From positions 1-9,302 of the forward strand of contig CAIXPV010000111.1 of NCBI GenBank assembly GCA_903921405.1: 9,302 nt of DNA, read 5' to 3'. Below, in pieces: positions 5,990-9,302 of the stretch (position 1 is the stretch's first letter; each line of letters begins with the position of its first letter). Under the pieces are notes generated by a model. It made no database searches. It worked only from the letters and a program-made list of their open reading frames with translations, and was not told the DNA's origin. Origin of the DNA: an uncultured Actinomycetes bacterium. Lineage in GTDB: Bacteria; Actinomycetota; Actinomycetes; Nanopelagicales; Nanopelagicaceae. The position numbers and the translations under genes were made by a program.

Positions 5990-6970
5990 TTATCCTCTTA
6001 CATCTGTCAAGAATCTGGAAGCACGCTCACGACTTTGATCCAGGTACTTGGGCAGCATCTGTTTATGCTCTTGATTATTGGTCTCACAAAGATAGTTCAG
6101 CAACATCAATCGTCGCTGTAAAAGTAGGGCTTTCATGGCATTGCCGGAATAGATCGGCAGAGCTCTGACGCTTCTATAGCCTTCAAGGAGGGCGGATTCC
6201 TGTTCGGGTGTATCAAGATAGTACAAAGCAACCGCAATATCCTGGGCAAGTAATCCATAACCACAATCATCAAAGTCAAAGATATAGATCAAACCCTCAT
6301 GGCACATCATGTTCCACCCATGAAGATCGGCGTGAATGATCTGTGCTGAAGAGTCTTCATACAGTTCATCAGTGAATTTCATGATCTGCACTGCTGCCTC
6401 ATGCAGCACGCTTCTATCTTTATCAGAGAGCTGGGACTTGGGACCAAATAGATAATCCTCGGTTCCCCACAGCAGATCCTTGAAAATAGGCAGTTGCGCA
6501 TTAGGTGAAAGTTGAAACTTTTCTGTGCTCTGATGCAACGTGGCGATAGTGCGCCCAATCAGATGGAGCTGCTCCATTGACGGTTCATCTCCAATCACAT
6601 CACCCTCTAGCCATGTGTACAGAACGCAATTCAAAAGACGTCCACTATCACTTTGTGCTATTGAAGTAACATAATCATCATGAAGATTGGCAATCGGGGC
6701 GGGGACATAAACTTCTGGAATTCGATATAAGTACTGCGCCCATTCAATCTCAGCACATATATGTGCACGTACCCTCGTAGAGTTGATATTGATTCGTAGT
6801 GCGTACTTTTGCGCAGAATCCGTGGTTACGGCAAAGGTGGCGTTGAACTCATAGTTAATGCACTCTACCTCTGCTTCTAATACACCATAGAGCTTCAAGA
6901 CTTCATGCGCCGTTACAGTTAATGATGCTATCTGATCAGATTGGGTACGTTCAAAGAATTGATTGTTCAT
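5990..6970 (-). CDS. Phosphotransferase of the APH/SrkA-like kinase fold, substrate unknown
   Basis: Predicted cytoplasmic small-molecule or protein kinase of the aminoglycoside phosphotransferase (APH)/homoserine kinase II/SrkA superfamily. With the ATG at 6968-6970 it has 326 residues, normal for the family. The catalytic loop HADLHGWN (213-220) supplies Asp215 and Asn220, and FDFDDCGYG (231-239) holds the metal-binding Asp232 in the DFG-equivalent position. YALRINI (56-62) is the strand that usually carries the ATP-contacting basic residue (Arg59 here), and YTWLEGD (118-124) resembles the hinge. There is no signal peptide or membrane segment. It sits between uvrC (2-nt gap) and rapZ (4-nt gap), a place where this gene is not part of the usual set. 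A TTG at 6974-6976 would add two residues and overlap the uvrC stop. The acceptor substrate cannot be told from sequence, and resistance should not be assumed. Base composition looks like its neighbours'. Confidence 0.85.
   Translation of the reverse strand: MNNQFFERTQSDQIASLTVTAHEVLKLYGVLEAEVECINYEFNATFAVTTDSAQKYALRININSTRVRAHICAEIEWAQYLYRIPEVYVPAPIANLHDDYVTSIAQSDSGRLLNCVLYTWLEGDVIGDEPSMEQLHLIGRTIATLHQSTEKFQLSPNAQLPIFKDLLWGTEDYLFGPKSQLSDKDRSVLHEAAVQIMKFTDELYEDSSAQIIHADLHGWNMMCHEGLIYIFDFDDCGYGLLAQDIAVALYYLDTPEQESALLEGYRSVRALPIYSGNAMKALLLQRRLMLLNYLCETNNQEHKQMLPKYLDQSRERASRFLTDVRG
5993..5998 (-). promoter_or_regulatory. Ribosome binding site for rapZ inside the phosphotransferase gene
   Basis: AGAGGA on the minus strand, 7 nt before the rapZ ATG. 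The same six bases encode the final Arg-Gly of the upstream phosphotransferase, whose TAA follows directly, so translation of the two genes is likely coupled. Confidence 0.65.
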
Positions 6971-6972
6971 TG

Positions 6973-8892
6973 TCAATTCTCAACAATCTCGCCGGTTTCA
7001 GTATTTACTTTTTGTGTACTTATTGCTGTGAGATGTGCTTCGATGATGGTGGCAGTCTTTGACCCTATTCCTGGCGTGGCCCCAATCTCTTCGACGCTGG
7101 CCTTTCGAATTGCGGCCACAGAACCAAAACGTTCGAGTAAGGCATTCCTTCGTACAGACCCAAGTTGGGGAATCTCATCCAAAACTGATTCCAGCATCAC
7201 TTTTGATCTACGTGATCGGTGAAATGTGATCGCAAATCTATGTGCCTCATCACGGATTCTTTGCAATAAATAGAGGCCCTCGCTGCTTCGAGGCAGGATT
7301 ATCGGATCACTTGAACCGGGAATCCATACCTCCTCCAAGCGTTTGGCTAAACCACACAGTGCAATGTCATTGATTCCAAGTTCACTGAGCGCACGTGCTG
7401 CTGCATTTACTTGCGGGGCTCCACCATCGACCACTATCAGTTGTGGCGGATAAGAGAACTTACTGAGCTTTCCACCAAGTTCGGCAACTTCGGCCTCATC
7501 TACAGATCTATCATCCAAGAGACGTTTGAGTCTGCGAGTGATTACCTGGTGCATGGCGCGAGTGTCATCAAAGCCATCCTCGGTGTTGATAATGAATCGT
7601 CGATACTCACTCTTCTTCGCTAATCCATCTTCAAAGACCACCATTGATGCAACCACGGATGTACCTGAGATATTGGAGATATCGAAGCATTCAATTCGAA
7701 GCGGTGTACGTTCTAGATCAAGGGCCTCTTCGATTTCTACCAGAGCTTTACCGCTAACTGCCGCGTCGGTTGCACGCTTACTCAGGAACTGAATTAGTGA
7801 ATACTGCGCATTTCTTTTAACGGTCTGTAGAATTTCCACCTTTTCACCACGTTGTGGGACTTTTAGTGAAACTACACCGCCACGAAGTCCTGATAACCAT
7901 TCTTCAAGGGCTGGGGCATCCAGGGGTAGTTCATTAATCAATATCTGGGCAGGAATTTCATGCGGTGAGCTTTGACTGTAAATTGAAAAAAATAACGCAC
8001 CCATCTCGTCATCGCCTTCAAGTGACTTGCTCTGATCGACTATCCATGACCGTGAGCCTTTGATAGCACCGCCACGAATGATAAAAATCGATCCTGCTGC
8101 ATGGGCGCCATCGTGGTGAATGGCTATGACATCTGCAGTTAAGTTATCAGGGAGTGCGGCATCGGTAGATTCCTGCGCACGTTCAATGGCTGTAATTGAA
8201 TCGCGAATCTTTGTGGCACGTTCGAACTCCTCGCGCTCTGATGCACGTGCCATTTCATTGCGCAACGTTGGAATAATGTCGGCGTTGCCATCGGACATAA
8301 ATGCAACCAAGCGATCAGATAAAGCCTTGTGTTCGCTCTGACTGACCCAGTCAACGCACGGTGCGGCACACTTGCCTATATCTCCCAATAGGCATTGGCG
8401 CTTACTGCGCTTGGCGCGCTCAAAGTTCCCGGTTGAGCACGAACGAATTGGAAAAACTTTCAAAATTACATCGAAAGTATTACGCAACGCCCACGTATGC
8501 GTAAAAGGTCCAAAGTATGTGATTCCAGGACGTTTGGATTTTCGAGTAATAAAGATACGTGGGAACTCGTCGTTGTTGGTAACTGCCAAATATGGGTAAG
8601 ACTTGTCATCTTTGAACTGCACGTTGTAATACGGGTTGTACTGCTTGATCCAGGAGAACTCTAACTGCAGCGCTTCTACCTCAGTTGCAACAATGGTCCA
8701 GTCAACACGAACAGCTTCGTGCACCATACGATCCGTCTTCGTTGCAAGGTTACTTTGAAAGTAATTGCTCAAACGATTCTTAAGATTCTTAGCTTTACCT
8801 ACATAAATTACTACGTCGTCGCCATTATAAAAACGGTAGACCCCAGGGTGCTCAGGAATATTACTAGGGCGATAACTCTGTGGATCTGCCAT
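6973..8892 (-). CDS. uvrC: Excinuclease ABC subunit UvrC
   Basis: The nuclease of nucleotide excision repair: it joins the UvrB-DNA complex and cuts on both sides of the lesion. The 639 residues show every domain in order. The N-terminal GIY-YIG nuclease (about 15-95) has GVYRF, VIYVGKAKNLKNRLSNYF with Tyr30 and Arg40, Glu78 and Asn90, and makes the 3' cut. Cys152, Cys167, Cys175 and Cys179 match the positions of the four iron-sulfur cluster ligands reported for UvrC. A UVR motif that contacts UvrB spans about 205-240. The RNase H-like 5' nuclease shows CFDISNISG (402-410, Asp404), the Asp442-Asp443 pair, LIVVDGG (485-491, Asp489) and RDEAHRFA with His551. Tandem helix-hairpin-helix motifs follow (about 573-622, including ATPGIGSKTA). 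The ATG at 8890-8892 gives the family-typical MADP start, 4 nt after uvrA. Confidence 0.98.
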   Translation of the reverse strand: MADPQSYRPSNIPEHPGVYRFYNGDDVVIYVGKAKNLKNRLSNYFQSNLATKTDRMVHEAVRVDWTIVATEVEALQLEFSWIKQYNPYYNVQFKDDKSYPYLAVTNNDEFPRIFITRKSKRPGITYFGPFTHTWALRNTFDVILKVFPIRSCSTGNFERAKRSKRQCLLGDIGKCAAPCVDWVSQSEHKALSDRLVAFMSDGNADIIPTLRNEMARASEREEFERATKIRDSITAIERAQESTDAALPDNLTADVIAIHHDGAHAAGSIFIIRGGAIKGSRSWIVDQSKSLEGDDEMGALFFSIYSQSSPHEIPAQILINELPLDAPALEEWLSGLRGGVVSLKVPQRGEKVEILQTVKRNAQYSLIQFLSKRATDAAVSGKALVEIEEALDLERTPLRIECFDISNISGTSVVASMVVFEDGLAKKSEYRRFIINTEDGFDDTRAMHQVITRRLKRLLDDRSVDEAEVAELGGKLSKFSYPPQLIVVDGGAPQVNAAARALSELGINDIALCGLAKRLEEVWIPGSSDPIILPRSSEGLYLLQRIRDEAHRFAITFHRSRRSKVMLESVLDEIPQLGSVRRNALLERFGSVAAIRKASVEEIGATPGIGSKTATIIEAHLTAISTQKVNTETGEIVEN

Positions 8893-8896
8893 CGCC

Positions 8897-9302
8897 TTAC
8901 TTCTTCGCTGTTGCTTTTCTATTTGTAGCTAGCATTGGAGCCAAGTATTGACCTGTGTAGCTTGCTGCAACTTTAGCTACATCCTCTGGTGTTCCTTCGG
9001 CTACAACTAATCCCCCGCGGAATCCGCCCTCAGGGCCCATATCTATAACCCAATCTGAACATTTAATAACATCGAGATTGTGTTCAATAACAACAACAGT
9101 GTTGCCTGTATCAACTAGGCGATTAAGAACAATCAGAAGCTTGCTGACATCTTCAAAATGAAGGCCAGTTGTTGGTTCATCTAGAACATAGATTGTTCGA
9201 CCAGTAGATCTGCGTTGTAGTTCGGTAGCCAGTTTTACGCGCTGGGCTTCACCGCCTGAAAGAGTTGGTGCAGATTGACCAAGGCGGACATATCCCAAAC
9301 CA
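8897..9302 (-). CDS. uvrA: Excinuclease ABC subunit UvrA (C-terminal part only, partial)
   Basis: The last 134 residues of UvrA, the ATPase that finds bulky DNA lesions and loads UvrB. The gene continues past the right edge: the reading frame stays open to base 9302, and an internal TTG codon near 9298 is not a start. The piece is the C-terminal ABC ATPase half: GLGYVRLGQ, then the ABC signature LSGGEAQRVKLA (near 9227-9262), Walker B with D-loop YVLDEPTTGLH (near 9158-9190), and the H-loop VVVIEHNLDVIK. The WVIDMGPEGG and GTPEDVA segments that follow are typical of the UvrA C-terminus. The stop is 4 nt before uvrC, so the two repair genes are probably co-transcribed and translationally linked. 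Confidence 0.97.
   Translation of the reverse strand, partial: GLGYVRLGQSAPTLSGGEAQRVKLATELQRRSTGRTIYVLDEPTTGLHFEDVSKLLIVLNRLVDTGNTVVVIEHNLDVIKCSDWVIDMGPEGGFRGGLVVAEGTPEDVAKVAASYTGQYLAPMLATNRKATAKK

Noticed and set aside
5990..6970. Aminoglycoside resistance gene
   Set aside because: The APH fold is shared by many kinases with metabolic substrates. Nothing in the context (no mobile element, no resistance neighbours) supports a resistance role.
8897..9298. A 133-residue stand-alone ABC protein starting at TTG 9298
   Set aside because: The frame stays open to the window edge and the sequence before the TTG also fits UvrA, so this is the 3' end of uvrA and not a separate small gene.

Overview
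The window looks like chromosomal DNA from an actinobacterium (Actinomycetota). The evidence is a canonical full-length WhiA with the actinobacterial N-terminus (MAMT...VKDELSR), an actinobacterial-type RapZ, and the gene order uvrC-rapZ-yvcK-whiA-gap-pgk-tpiA-secG typical of that phylum. By eye the GC content is intermediate, well below that of Streptomyces or Mycobacterium. Together with very tight gene packing this suggests a streamlined lineage such as freshwater acI (Planktophila/Nanopelagicus-like). The lineage call is an inference.

All ten genes lie on the minus strand, so transcription runs from high to low coordinates: uvrA (3' end only), uvrC, an APH/SrkA-like phosphotransferase, rapZ, yvcK (CofD-like), whiA, then a 140-bp gap, then gap, pgk, tpiA, and the first seven codons of secG at the left edge. 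Spacings from uvrA to whiA are about 2-4 nt, so these genes probably form one transcript. gap and pgk overlap by one base (TAATG), and pgk and tpiA are 10 nt apart. The 140-bp whiA-gap spacer is the longest non-coding stretch and the most probable site of an internal promoter; it holds an extended -10-like motif and several short palindromes. The 58-nt tpiA-secG spacer holds two small stem-loops. No stretch over 300 bases lacks a gene, and I saw no RNA genes, mobile elements or CRISPR arrays.

Functionally there are three blocks: nucleotide excision repair (UvrA damage recognition, UvrC dual incision); the widely conserved Gram-positive rapZ-yvcK-whiA block, linked to cell-envelope and carbon metabolism and to developmental or division control; and lower glycolysis (GAPDH, PGK, TIM), followed by the SecYEG subunit SecG. 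The only gene I do not recognise as a core member is the APH-fold phosphotransferase between uvrC and rapZ. It is the best candidate for something not yet described. Otherwise this is an ordinary, well-conserved housekeeping locus, and I see no sign of a novel multi-gene system.
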